Shown here one piece after another: positions 43,412 through 50,981 of a stretch of DNA of 64,000 bases. The stretch's first letter is position 1, and each line of letters starts with the position of its first letter. Origin of the DNA: Fibrisoma limi BUZ 3 (GTDB lineage: Bacteria; Bacteroidota; Bacteroidia; Cytophagales; Spirosomataceae). Below the pieces are notes generated by a model. That model made no database searches and was not told where the DNA came from. It saw only the letters and a list, made by a program, of their open reading frames with translations. The position numbers were made by a program, and so were the translations under genes. The stretch is from NCBI RefSeq assembly GCF_000296815.2, contig NZ_CAIT01000005.1:62001-126000 (forward strand), given 5' to 3'.

Positions 43412-45454
43412 ATGACGATGAATAAACAACTTCTGGCGGCTGGGCTTTGCGCCTTATCCGTAGTAGCCTGCCAGCAGAAAGATCAGGACACACCCCGCCG
43501 TACTACGTTCTTCGACAAATCGGGCATGGATACCACCGTATTGCCCGGCAATGACTTCTTCAGCTACGCCAACGGCAACTGGGTGAAAAAGACCAAGATT
43601 CCCGACGACCAGACCGGCTGGGGGTCGTTCTATTCGCTGTACGACGAAAACCAGTTGAAGACCAAAGCGATTCTGGAAGAAGCCGCCAAAGCTGATGCCA
43701 AGCAGGGGAGCGTTGAACAGAAAGTGGGCGATTTTTACGCCAGCGGCATGGATACGGCCACCATCGACAAACTAGGCTACGAGCCGCTCAAAGCTGAACT
43801 GGCTAAAATCAACGCACTGACGGATTATAAGCAGGTGCTGGCATACCTCGCAGCCGACGAATCGAACCGTGGGGGAGAATTGTTCGGTTTTTACATCGGG
43901 GCCGACGACCGCCAGAGTTCCATCAACCGGATCAACTTCGGCCAGGCGGGACTATCCTTGCCGGAGAAAGAATACTACACCAAGACCGACGAGCCGACCA
44001 AAAAAATACGGGCTGCTTTCGTGGCTTATATCGCCAAGATGTTTACGCTGATCGGGGTCGATTCGACCACGGCGAAAACCAAGGCGCAGGGCATACTGGA
44101 TTTCGAAACGGCATTGGCCAAGGCGCACAAAGCCCCGGCTGATCTGCGCGACCCCGTGGCCAACTACAACAAACTGGCCGTAGCCGATCTGACCCGGCAG
44201 ATGCCGAATCTGAACTGGCGGCAGTTTATGGACAACATGGATCTGAAGCGAATCGATACGGTGCTGGTTGGGCAGCCGGGCTATTACCAGGCACTGGATA
44301 AGCAACTGCCAGCCACACCCATCAGCGTACTGAAAGACCGGCTCGTATTCGACCTGCTCGACCGCAACGCAGGGCTTCTGAGTAAACCGTTCGAAGAGGC
44401 CAGCTTTGCCTTCAACGGCAAAACGCTGTATGGCCAGCCCCAGCAACCCGAACGCTGGAAACGCATTGCCAATCAGGTAGATGGCTCGCTGGGCGAGGCC
44501 CTGGGTGAACTGTGGGTGAAAAAGTATTTTCCACCCGATGCGAAGGAACGGATGCTGACGCTGGTGAACAACCTCCAGAAAGTGTACCGCGAACGTATCG
44601 AAAAGCTCGACTGGATGTCGCCGGAAACCAAAAAAGTCGCGTTGATAAAACTGGATCGGTTTACAAAGAAAATCGGCTACCCTGATAAGTGGAAGGATTA
44701 CTCGGACGTTGAGGTGAAACGTACCGACTATTTCGGCAACGTACAGAGCGCCCGCAAGCATCACTACAAGGAAGAATTCGCCAAAATTAACCAGCCCGTC
44801 GACCGGTCGGAGTGGGGAATGACGCCCCCGACCGTAAACGCCTATGCCAACCCTACCAACAACGAGATCGTGTTCCCGGCCGGAATCCTGCAATTCCCGT
44901 TCTTCGATAAGGACGCCGACGACGCTATCAATTACGGGGGCATCGGTATGGTGATCGGCCACGAGATGACTCACCTGTTCGATGATCAGGGCCGCCAGTA
45001 CGACCCCAACGGCAACCTCCGCGATTGGTGGACGAAGCAGGACGCTGAGCGATTCAAAGCTAAAGTAAAGCCCGTAGTTGACCAGTACGGCAACTACACC
45101 GTGTTGAACAACCTGCGGCTGAACGGCCAACTGACCCTGGGTGAAAACCTGGCCGACCTCGGCGGCTTGACGCTGGCTTATCAGGCGTTTAAGCTAACGG
45201 AGCAAGGTAAGAGCAATGAAAAAATCGACGGATTAACGCCTGATCAGCGGTTCTTCCTGGGCTTTGCGCAGGTCTGGCGCATCAAGATTCGCGACGAAAC
45301 CCAGCGCGTGCTGGTGTCGGTCGATCCGCATTCACCGGCCAAGTTCCGCGTTAATGGCCCACTTACGAATTTCGAGCCGTTCTATAAGGCGTTTAATGTA
45401 CAGCCCGGCCAGAAGCTGTACAAGCCTGAAGTCGCCCAGGCGAAGGTTTGGTAG
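43412..45454 (+). CDS. M13-family metallopeptidase, lipoprotein (PepO/neprilysin-like)
   Basis: 680 residues from ATG 43412 (or 43418). The lipoprotein signal ends LSVVAC (C at about 20). The large N-terminal helical domain begins around TTFFDKSGMDTTVLPGNDFF. The zinc site HEMTH lies near residue 516 in VIGHEMTHLFDD, the third ligand Glu in GENLADLGG near 577, and the substrate-binding NAYANPTNNEIVFPAG motif at about 470-490. Degrades peptides outside the cytoplasm. The stop is 45 bp before the convergent stop of the photolyase-like gene, with a shared hairpin. Confidence 0.95.
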   Translation: MTMNKQLLAAGLCALSVVACQQKDQDTPRRTTFFDKSGMDTTVLPGNDFFSYANGNWVKKTKIPDDQTGWGSFYSLYDENQLKTKAILEEAAKADAKQGSVEQKVGDFYASGMDTATIDKLGYEPLKAELAKINALTDYKQVLAYLAADESNRGGELFGFYIGADDRQSSINRINFGQAGLSLPEKEYYTKTDEPTKKIRAAFVAYIAKMFTLIGVDSTTAKTKAQGILDFETALAKAHKAPADLRDPVANYNKLAVADLTRQMPNLNWRQFMDNMDLKRIDTVLVGQPGYYQALDKQLPATPISVLKDRLVFDLLDRNAGLLSKPFEEASFAFNGKTLYGQPQQPERWKRIANQVDGSLGEALGELWVKKYFPPDAKERMLTLVNNLQKVYRERIEKLDWMSPETKKVALIKLDRFTKKIGYPDKWKDYSDVEVKRTDYFGNVQSARKHHYKEEFAKINQPVDRSEWGMTPPTVNAYANPTNNEIVFPAGILQFPFFDKDADDAINYGGIGMVIGHEMTHLFDDQGRQYDPNGNLRDWWTKQDAERFKAKVKPVVDQYGNYTVLNNLRLNGQLTLGENLADLGGLTLAYQAFKLTEQGKSNEKIDGLTPDQRFFLGFAQVWRIKIRDETQRVLVSVDPHSPAKFRVNGPLTNFEPFYKAFNVQPGQKLYKPEVAQAKVW

Positions 45455-45458
45455 TTCT

Positions 45459-45496
45459 CTCACGGCAGCGGTTCCTGCGGGGACCGCTGCCGTGAG
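45459..45496. terminator. Bidirectional hairpin between convergent genes
   Basis: Perfect 14-bp stem CTCACGGCAGCGGT/ACCGCTGCCGTGAG with a 10-nt loop, midway between the convergent M13 peptidase and photolyase-like genes. No long U-run, so efficiency is uncertain. Confidence 0.6.
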
Positions 45497-45498
45497 GG

Positions 45499-46695
45499 CT
45501 ACGTCCAGTACAGAATCGGTGCGTTTGGAAAACGCTTCTGCCACTCGGTATAGAAAAACGTTTTCAGTTCTTTCATGTCGTCCGGCCGGTAAACGTACTT
45601 CGTGCCGCCGAACTTGTTGCGCTTTTCGGCGCGGGTAGCCTCCTCCATGTCGAGGGTCGTGTTGGGATACCACTGCAACAGCACATCCTTTGAGCCGGGC
45701 GTGAAGCGGTGGCTGATCAACTCGACGTTCATGTCCAGCGGTCCGGCGGTTCGGCTAAAATCAAGCACCTCGGCGATGCGGTCGAGGAGGGCGGTGTAAT
45801 GCTCCCGCCAGTCCGGAATCGGCATGATTGGCGCGATAACCAAACCAATCGGGTAGCCGCCACCCCCCAACTCCTTCGGTAAGGCCAGCTTACGAATCGC
45901 CTGGAGCCGGGCCTCAACCGAGGCCGTACCACCCTCCAGCCGTCGGGCAACCGTATCAGCGTTGAGGCTGACGCGGGCGCGGGTCTGGCCATTATGGGGC
46001 AGATCGAGCAGACTGTCCACCTGGTCGTATTTCGTCACAAAACGCAACTGCCCTTTCGCCCGCGTACCATAGTATTTGATACATTCAGCCAGGCTACCGG
46101 TCAGGTGTTCAATGCCCAGTACGTCGGTATAGCAGCTTACCTCAAACGTAGTCGGGCGATCAGCGTCTGTGCCCTGCCAACTGCGGTTTGGTGGGTACGT
46201 ACCTTCATAGGCAGCCGTACTTTCCAGCATTTTGGGCAGATTGGCGTAGACACGCACAACCGGTGGGCCGGCCAGACTACCAGCCAGATAACAGTACTGA
46301 CAGTGGGCGGGACAACCTTCAGCCAGGTTCATCTGCCAGTCGGCCGAGGGCGGAATGGGTTGCAGGCGGAAGGCACTCTTCGGGGCGTTAACAACCGCCA
46401 GCGTGTTCTTGGCAATACGGTACGTTTCGCGGTCGTCGGCTCCGCGCAGGCCGGTGATGCGGTTGTTCTTCATGACCTCGATCGGCAAGTTCAGGGCCGT
46501 AACGCGCTCGTAAATCTGCTGACCAAATGGCTCGTCGAGCGCATCAGGGGTGAACACAACGCGCTTCGGCATCCAGATGCGGGCTGAGCGCGTATCCGCA
46601 GTACGTACAGGGGTATTTTGTTGAGGAGATAAAGGCGTAGAAGCCGCGGGTGTATGTTCCAATACCATGTCGACGTTGAGGGGCAAACCCGTCAA
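45499..46695 (-). CDS. Spore-photoproduct-lyase-family radical SAM protein
   Basis: 398 residues. The radical SAM cluster motif CPAHCQYC (CxxxCxxC) is at residues 128-135, and a further conserved Cys in EVSCYTDVLG (about 188) matches the position of the catalytic Cys of spore photoproduct lyase. SPL repairs the thymine dimer of spores by a 5'-deoxyadenosyl radical; Bacteroidota do not form spores, so its substrate in these bacteria is unclear. Some relatives are linked to general UV tolerance or DNA repair. The N terminus (about 1-35) is Pro/Thr-rich; the true start may be the internal ATG around residue 10. Confidence 0.85.
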   Translation of the reverse strand: MTGLPLNVDMVLEHTPAASTPLSPQQNTPVRTADTRSARIWMPKRVVFTPDALDEPFGQQIYERVTALNLPIEVMKNNRITGLRGADDRETYRIAKNTLAVVNAPKSAFRLQPIPPSADWQMNLAEGCPAHCQYCYLAGSLAGPPVVRVYANLPKMLESTAAYEGTYPPNRSWQGTDADRPTTFEVSCYTDVLGIEHLTGSLAECIKYYGTRAKGQLRFVTKYDQVDSLLDLPHNGQTRARVSLNADTVARRLEGGTASVEARLQAIRKLALPKELGGGGYPIGLVIAPIMPIPDWREHYTALLDRIAEVLDFSRTAGPLDMNVELISHRFTPGSKDVLLQWYPNTTLDMEEATRAEKRNKFGGTKYVYRPDDMKELKTFFYTEWQKRFPNAPILYWT

Positions 46696-46867
46696 ATCAT
46701 CACGAACCTTTCGCTGTGGGCTGCCAGATAAATAACACGAATAGCGGCCGTATAAATCCCATAATCTGGTTTAAGTTGTATATGTAAGCTATTGATTTTT
46801 AGTGTTTTGTGAAATATTTTGGTCATTATAGCAGTACGCTGTGCTGACGAAATCATATTCAGTGTTT

Positions 46868-46923
46868 CATCACAATGGAAACGCCCAACATATTGTTATG
46901 CGTTGGGCGTTTCCATTGTGATG
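46868..46923. repeat. Perfect 22-bp hairpin in the 46.7-47.2 kb intergenic region
   Basis: Left arm CATCACAATGGAAACGCCCAAC (46868-46889, first part shown) pairs exactly with 46902-46923, with a 12-nt loop. No U-run on either strand. The 485 bp between 46696 and 47180 contain this hairpin and no gene that I can support: a frame at 46819-47073 passes through the hairpin and resembles nothing. A second copy of the CCGGCAGG motif lies at 47081-47088. Confidence 0.6.
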
Positions 46924-47180
46924 GAAGAATCACTCGTTCGCCCGTCAGTTCAAGGAAATGAGATTGTAGAAACGACTAAAAAGGGCTTAATAAAGCCAGT
47001 TGCTGGTGAAAGATCGGCCATTTTGTTCGTATTATGGAGAGCGCTGTGTTCTTGCTTGCCCTACTCCGCTTGAGCTGGCTCCGGCAGGTCGCTATCCGTG
47101 AATCAATGCGTCAATCAGACCGGCGACCTGTTGGTATCTCCAGTGAACGATTGGGTAATAGTTAGACGCTGTTAATGGTT

Positions 47181-47657
47181 TCAGATTAGTCCGGCCGTAG
47201 CACCCGACATGGTGGCTATGTAATACGTTGCCCCATAAACGCCCAATAAAACCAGAAAGTTGTTTTCGGCGGCTGCTTTGTAACTGATGTCGTACTTGTA
47301 ATTGAACTGTCGACAGTTGAACGTGGGGTCGTACTGAATTATCAATTCACCATCCTGATTTTCCAATACGTACTTGCCCTGAAAAAGCGGTGCTTTTAAT
47401 ACATATTCCTGCGTTTGCCGAACCATCAATACAACTTGCCCTAACCAGTTCATGGTTAAACTGGCAAGCTCGGCCCCGTCTTTTGTCACAGCCATGCGTG
47501 TGCTAAAAATACCTATGGGCCGAATTGCGTATGATTCGCCATTTGCTAGCCTAATTTCGGCTTTGAACGAAAATAAATTTTGATAGATTAGTTCGCCCAA
47601 CAATTGTCCATTCTGGGTTAATTGAAACGTCTTTGTGTCTGTCGATTGCGCTTGCAT
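47181..47657 (-). CDS. Unrecognised cytoplasmic protein in sigma-factor operon
   Basis: 158 residues from ATG 47657 (MQAQSTDTKTFQLTQ); the longer frame to 47945 overlaps the neighbour and is not needed. Beta-rich, no signal peptide; a hydrophobic C terminus (NNFLVLLGVYGATYYIATMSGATAG) may be a membrane anchor. It resembles tubby/scramblase-like beta-barrel proteins with a tail anchor only in outline, and I do not assign a family. It lies on the same strand downstream of the ECF sigma and its membrane partner with a 127-bp gap. Confidence 0.55.
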   Translation of the reverse strand: MQAQSTDTKTFQLTQNGQLLGELIYQNLFSFKAEIRLANGESYAIRPIGIFSTRMAVTKDGAELASLTMNWLGQVVLMVRQTQEYVLKAPLFQGKYVLENQDGELIIQYDPTFNCRQFNYKYDISYKAAAENNFLVLLGVYGATYYIATMSGATAGLI

Positions 47658-47784
47658 GCTTTTTTGAGTTAAGTCCTTAATACAAAATAAAAGAAGGCAG
47701 TCCCTTGCCAGGATAACCACTAAGAAGTAAATCGATGTCTTTTGCCGTTTATTTGTCTTACGTGGTCTACTTGCAACGTAAACG

Positions 47785-48353
47785 TCAGTCAGCCTGTAAT
47801 TTTCTCCGAAGCTTTTCCAGGTCCTGTTTTCTGGCTTTGTATTGCCTGTGCTCCCAACCGGTGGTATAATAACCCACCACAAAAAACACAAGTAGGGCCA
47901 GCGTTGGCCAAACGGATTGTCCATCTGTCCAGACACCCAGCACACTCAGCACACTGATGGGGAGCATGTTCCACCGCATGAGGAGAGAGAGACGAACCTG
48001 ATAGGTAGCAATGGCAAGGGCATAATCCAATTCACCAAGCAGGGTGCGATCTGTTTTTTTTCAGTCTGTAATCGACGTATCCGACTGACCATACTATAAA
48101 GGCCCGTAACCAGCATCCAGCCCGCCATTAGGTAGATAAATACATTCGCTGACCGGTTGATCACATTAAGGCCCAGCACGAAAAGCCCACCTCCGGCGTA
48201 AGCAATCAGTAAGAGCAGTTCTGTCATGTTGGTAATCTTGCGTACCTGACTTTTTTGGGCCAGAATATGCTCGGTCAACGCCTGTTCGTTGATCGACCAG
48301 AGTGGCTTTCTGGTCTGGGAATCCCAGATTTTTTGCAATTCGTCAAATTCCAT
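47785..48353 (-). CDS. Putative sigma-factor partner (membrane protein), frameshifted at A8
   Basis: Two frames join to one protein of about 190 residues: the first (MEFDELQKIWDSQTRKPLW, start 48353) runs with two membrane helices to QTEKK, where eight A in a row (48054-48061, T on the plus strand) end the frame; one extra A, or a -1 slip, gives TDRTLLGELDYALAIATYQ, which continues to 47785 with two more helices and a coiled tail. The family is seen as the second gene after ECF sigma factors and is probably a transmembrane regulator. Overlaps the sigma gene by 11 bp. The break may be an assembly error, a real mutation, or a slip site used for regulation. Confidence 0.72.
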
Positions 48354-48855
48354 GATAGTGCTGCTGTTTGGATTTTGAAACAAGCTGGCTTTTGATCCGA
48401 TTAATTTTTACGCCCAGATGTGATTCTGAAATACCCAAAATGCTGGCCATTTCTTTGTAGCTGAACCCATCCAGCAGCAGTAGGCAAAGAGAACGATCTA
48501 TTTCATCGAGTTTATAAATTTCCTCGTACAGCCAGGTGAGTCGTTCATCGGGCTGATCGTCAGGTTCCGATAAAATAGACGGCAGTTGGTCGAGTGGTTG
48601 GTTTGCCTGCGTATGTTTGCGCTCTTTATTGACCCATTTAATAGCCGTATTCAGGGCAATACGATAAATCCAGGTCATCGGGGATGCCTGGCCCCTGAAA
48701 CCCGGAACAGAGCGCCAGATCTGAATGATAACTTCCTGAAAAAGATCATCCTGATCCATAGCCGTCCAGGCATACGATCGTACGACTTTAAAAAGCAGTG
48801 CTTTATACCGAACGAGCCACTCGTTGAAGGTATGGTTCTGCTCCTGCTCACTCAT
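48343..48855 (-). CDS. ECF-type sigma-70 factor
   Basis: 170 residues. Region 2 (about 15-80) contains LLFKVVRSYAW and DQDDLFQEVIIQIWRSVPGFRG; region 4 (about 115-165) holds LYKLDEIDRSLCLLLLDGFSYKEMASILGISESHLG with its helix-turn-helix. Recognises a specific promoter set, probably including its own. The next gene overlaps the end by 11 bp and is probably the regulator that holds or tunes it. No FecR-like domain is near. The upstream 48856-49418 region has no coding sequence. Confidence 0.93.
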   Translation of the reverse strand: MSEQEQNHTFNEWLVRYKALLFKVVRSYAWTAMDQDDLFQEVIIQIWRSVPGFRGQASPMTWIYRIALNTAIKWVNKERKHTQANQPLDQLPSILSEPDDQPDERLTWLYEEIYKLDEIDRSLCLLLLDGFSYKEMASILGISESHLGVKINRIKSQLVSKSKQQHYHGI

Positions 48856-49199
48856 ATTACCCGTAGTTTACGCAATTAGTACCCGGCGAGCAGTGAAATA
48901 TTACAAGGAGTAAAAAGAAAATCTATTGGTGACTATTTTCCTCCTTTGAACGGCCCAATGCGCTCCCTATTACTTTAGCAGTCCGGCAGGCCATCTCGCT
49001 CAAACCCGGCCGGCCATAGAGGCCTGTTTGTTGGATCCCCGAACGGCTAACGGCTGTAGTCTGACTGAGGAACCAATTTCATTTTTTGATCATTTTGAGG
49101 AAGTTTGTGTGCGCTCGTTACCAACGAAATGACCACCATTACGGATCCCAAGCAGATGGCGGCTTCGGCCTTTAGATTTACCTCGTTGCACGTTTCCAA

Positions 49200-49418
49200 G
49201 ATTATACGTGTAGCTTAACCCCACTCACAACCTGTGAGAACCAACTCCGGCAGGATTACCTTAAGGCTTCGGCAAGGAAAGACCTATGGACGGATTCAGG
49301 GACCTGCCGGATTACTTTAGACATTCGCTTCAAATAGAAATGCGGGCTTACGACCCATAAGAAAGGTATTGAGGGGTCTAAACGTTGGTCAATCCTTATT
49401 TTTTTACCCTGTAAACTT
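49200..49418 (+). ncRNA. Candidate bridge-RNA region of the IS110 element
   Basis: In IS110-group elements a structured bridge RNA is encoded in the non-coding end upstream of the transposase. This non-coding stretch holds two inverted repeats: CTCACAACCTGTGAG (49223-49237) and CCGGCAGG (49247-49254) pairing with CCTGCCGG (49303-49310). The left boundary of the element is not determined. No coding frame lies in 48856-49418; the motif CCGGCAGG also occurs at 48983-48990 and 47081-47088. Confidence 0.35.
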
Positions 49419-50426
49419 ATGCAGCAATTTGACTACTTCATTGGCGTAGATGTATCCAAAGCCACTCTGGATTTTGCGGTTGCTAAAGCCAACCAAATCT
49501 TGTTTCATCAGCAAGTAACTAATGACAAAAGAGGCATCACTCAGTTTCTCAAAGAGTTGCGCCAGCTCACAAAAGCCAGTCTAAAACAATGCTTATTCTG
49601 TGTGGAGTTTACCGGAATCTACAATAACCCATTACTTAACGTACTCCACCGACAGGGTGCCCCTATCTGGGTGGAACGAGCCGCTCATATTCAAGAGAGT
49701 ATGGGACTGACACGGGGTAAAACCGATCAAGTAGATGCCAAACGCATTGCCCTATTTGCTTACAAGAACCGCGATGAAGCTCGCCTGTGGACACCTCCCA
49801 GAGCCATCATCGCTCAACTGGACCGTCTAACTGCACAGCGTGCCCGCCTGGTTAAGGTGATTAAAATGCTGCAAACTCCACTGACTGACACGGAGGGCTT
49901 TGTTGGAAAAACAGAACGTAAGGCTGATCAACAGGCGTGTGCCGCTTCTCTCAAATCGCTCAAAGCCGACCTACAGTCAATTGATCAGGCAATTGCAAAA
50001 CTGGCTCAACGAGATCCTGAACTAAAACGACTTTTTGAGCGAGTCACTTCCGTAGTGGGCATCAGCCAAACGACTGCTGCTGAGATCATCGTAGCGACTA
50101 ACGAATTCACGACCATTTCAGACCCCAAGAAATTCGCTTGTTATGCTGGCGTGGTGCCCTTTGAACGGAGTTCTGGCCAACGAAGAGGAAAACCCCAGGT
50201 TAGTCATATGGTCAACAAGAAAGTCAAATCGTTACTTCATTTAGGAGCCATGTCGGCCATTCAGCATTGTCCTCAATTGAAACTATATTACAAACGCAAG
50301 GTGGCCGAAGGAAAGAACAAAATGTTAGTTCTCAACAACGTTCGCAACAAGATGGTCCACCGGATTTTTGCTTGTGTTCGTCAAGATCGAAATTATGACG
50401 AAAACTTTTCGCACTCCTTTGTTTAA
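49419..50426 (+). CDS. IS110-family transposase
   Basis: 335 residues. The N-terminal DEDD RuvC-like domain starts with DYFIGVDVSKATLDFAV (first Asp), then CVEFTGIYNNPL (Glu) and TDQVDAKRIALFAYKNRDE (Asp pair). The C-terminal Transposase_20 domain begins around VTSVVGISQTTAAEIIV and contains the catalytic Ser motif FERSSGQRRGK. Full length and intact. The family moves by a serine-type attack guided by a bridge RNA. A decayed copy of another IS110-family member lies directly downstream. Confidence 0.93.
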   Translation: MQQFDYFIGVDVSKATLDFAVAKANQILFHQQVTNDKRGITQFLKELRQLTKASLKQCLFCVEFTGIYNNPLLNVLHRQGAPIWVERAAHIQESMGLTRGKTDQVDAKRIALFAYKNRDEARLWTPPRAIIAQLDRLTAQRARLVKVIKMLQTPLTDTEGFVGKTERKADQQACAASLKSLKADLQSIDQAIAKLAQRDPELKRLFERVTSVVGISQTTAAEIIVATNEFTTISDPKKFACYAGVVPFERSSGQRRGKPQVSHMVNKKVKSLLHLGAMSAIQHCPQLKLYYKRKVAEGKNKMLVLNNVRNKMVHRIFACVRQDRNYDENFSHSFV

Positions 50427-50446
50427 GTCATAGAAATCCGTCCGAC

Positions 50447-50815
50447 TGCCTTGTAGGTGTAGCTGTCTTTGTATATAGCTCAGGGACCAGTATACGAGCC
50501 GGTCCGCCGGGCGGTAAAACCCGAGTAAGTCATCAAGCGGCAGCGGCCGTCCGTCAGGAAACGCTTAAAGGCTTTATTTCATTTAGGAGCGATGTCCTGC
50601 ATCCGAAAGGAAGGCGAGCTGCAAAAGTATTACCAACGAAAAATAGGCGAAGGCAAGATCGGATCGCCGAAGCGACAAGATGCTGCCGGGCCGCCGGGCG
50701 GTATTAAATGCTATTCGGAACAATCGGACCGCCGAAGCGGCTCATCCACCGAGTGTATGCGGTAGTTCGCCGGAAAGAGAAACATAACGAAAAGTATATC
50801 TCACCCCTTGCTTAG
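50447..50815 (+). pseudogene. Decayed IS110-family transposase C-terminal remnant with short insertions
   Basis: The frame begins with TGC at 50447 and, after removal of five 15-16 bp insertions (50499-50513, 50540-50555, 50659-50674, 50686-50700, 50724-50739), continues to TAG at 50815 as one reading frame, about 97 codons: YSSGTSIRGKTRVSHQ, then LKALFHLGAMSCIRK, YYQRKIGEGKNKMLVLNAIR and HRVYAVVRRKEKHNEKY. This aligns position for position with residues about 246 to 335 of the intact transposase upstream but differs in many residues, so it is a relative and not a recent copy. The 5' part is missing. Confidence 0.85.
50499..50739 (+). repeat. Five 15-16 bp GC-rich palindromic units inserted in the IS110 remnant
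   Basis: Units: CCGGTCCGCCGGGCG (50499-50513), GCAGCGGCCGTCCGTC (50540-50555, probably inverted and diverged), TCGGATCGCCGAAGCG (50659-50674), CCGGGCCGCCGGGCG (50686-50700), TCGGACCGCCGAAGCG (50724-50739). Each can be removed without loss of a transposase codon. Consensus about YCGGNCCGCCGRRGCG, partly palindromic. Related units lie at 9436-9492; the core CCGGGCCGCCGGG recurs in reverse complement at 55379-55391. Confidence 0.8.
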
Positions 50816-50981
50816 GTCATAGAAATCGGTGCGATTACTGAACTGTCTCTTCTTACTTAAAAACCATTGCTCAGACACTTTTAACACCCAAGTGGATGCG
50901 TGTCGAGTAATCTGGCGCATTTACCCAAAATGTGTTATACTACCTCAACAATCTGATTCTGGATGTAAAACAAGTTAGTCA

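Noticed and set aside
43952-45130. Long open frame of 392 codons on the minus strand, antisense to the M13 peptidase
   Set aside because: It lies fully inside a gene with clear motifs, shows no family signature and comes from the codon bias of GC-rich DNA. Similar shadows at 363-1325, 30223-31113, 57177-58076 and 60369-61436 were rejected for the same reason.
46819-47073. 84-codon frame in the intergenic region
   Set aside because: It passes through a perfect hairpin, matches no family and has weak codon character.
50499-50739. CRISPR-like array
   Set aside because: The repeated units are only 15-16 bp and the spacing is irregular; the intervals between them are pieces of a transposase gene, not spacers. 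No cas gene is in the window.
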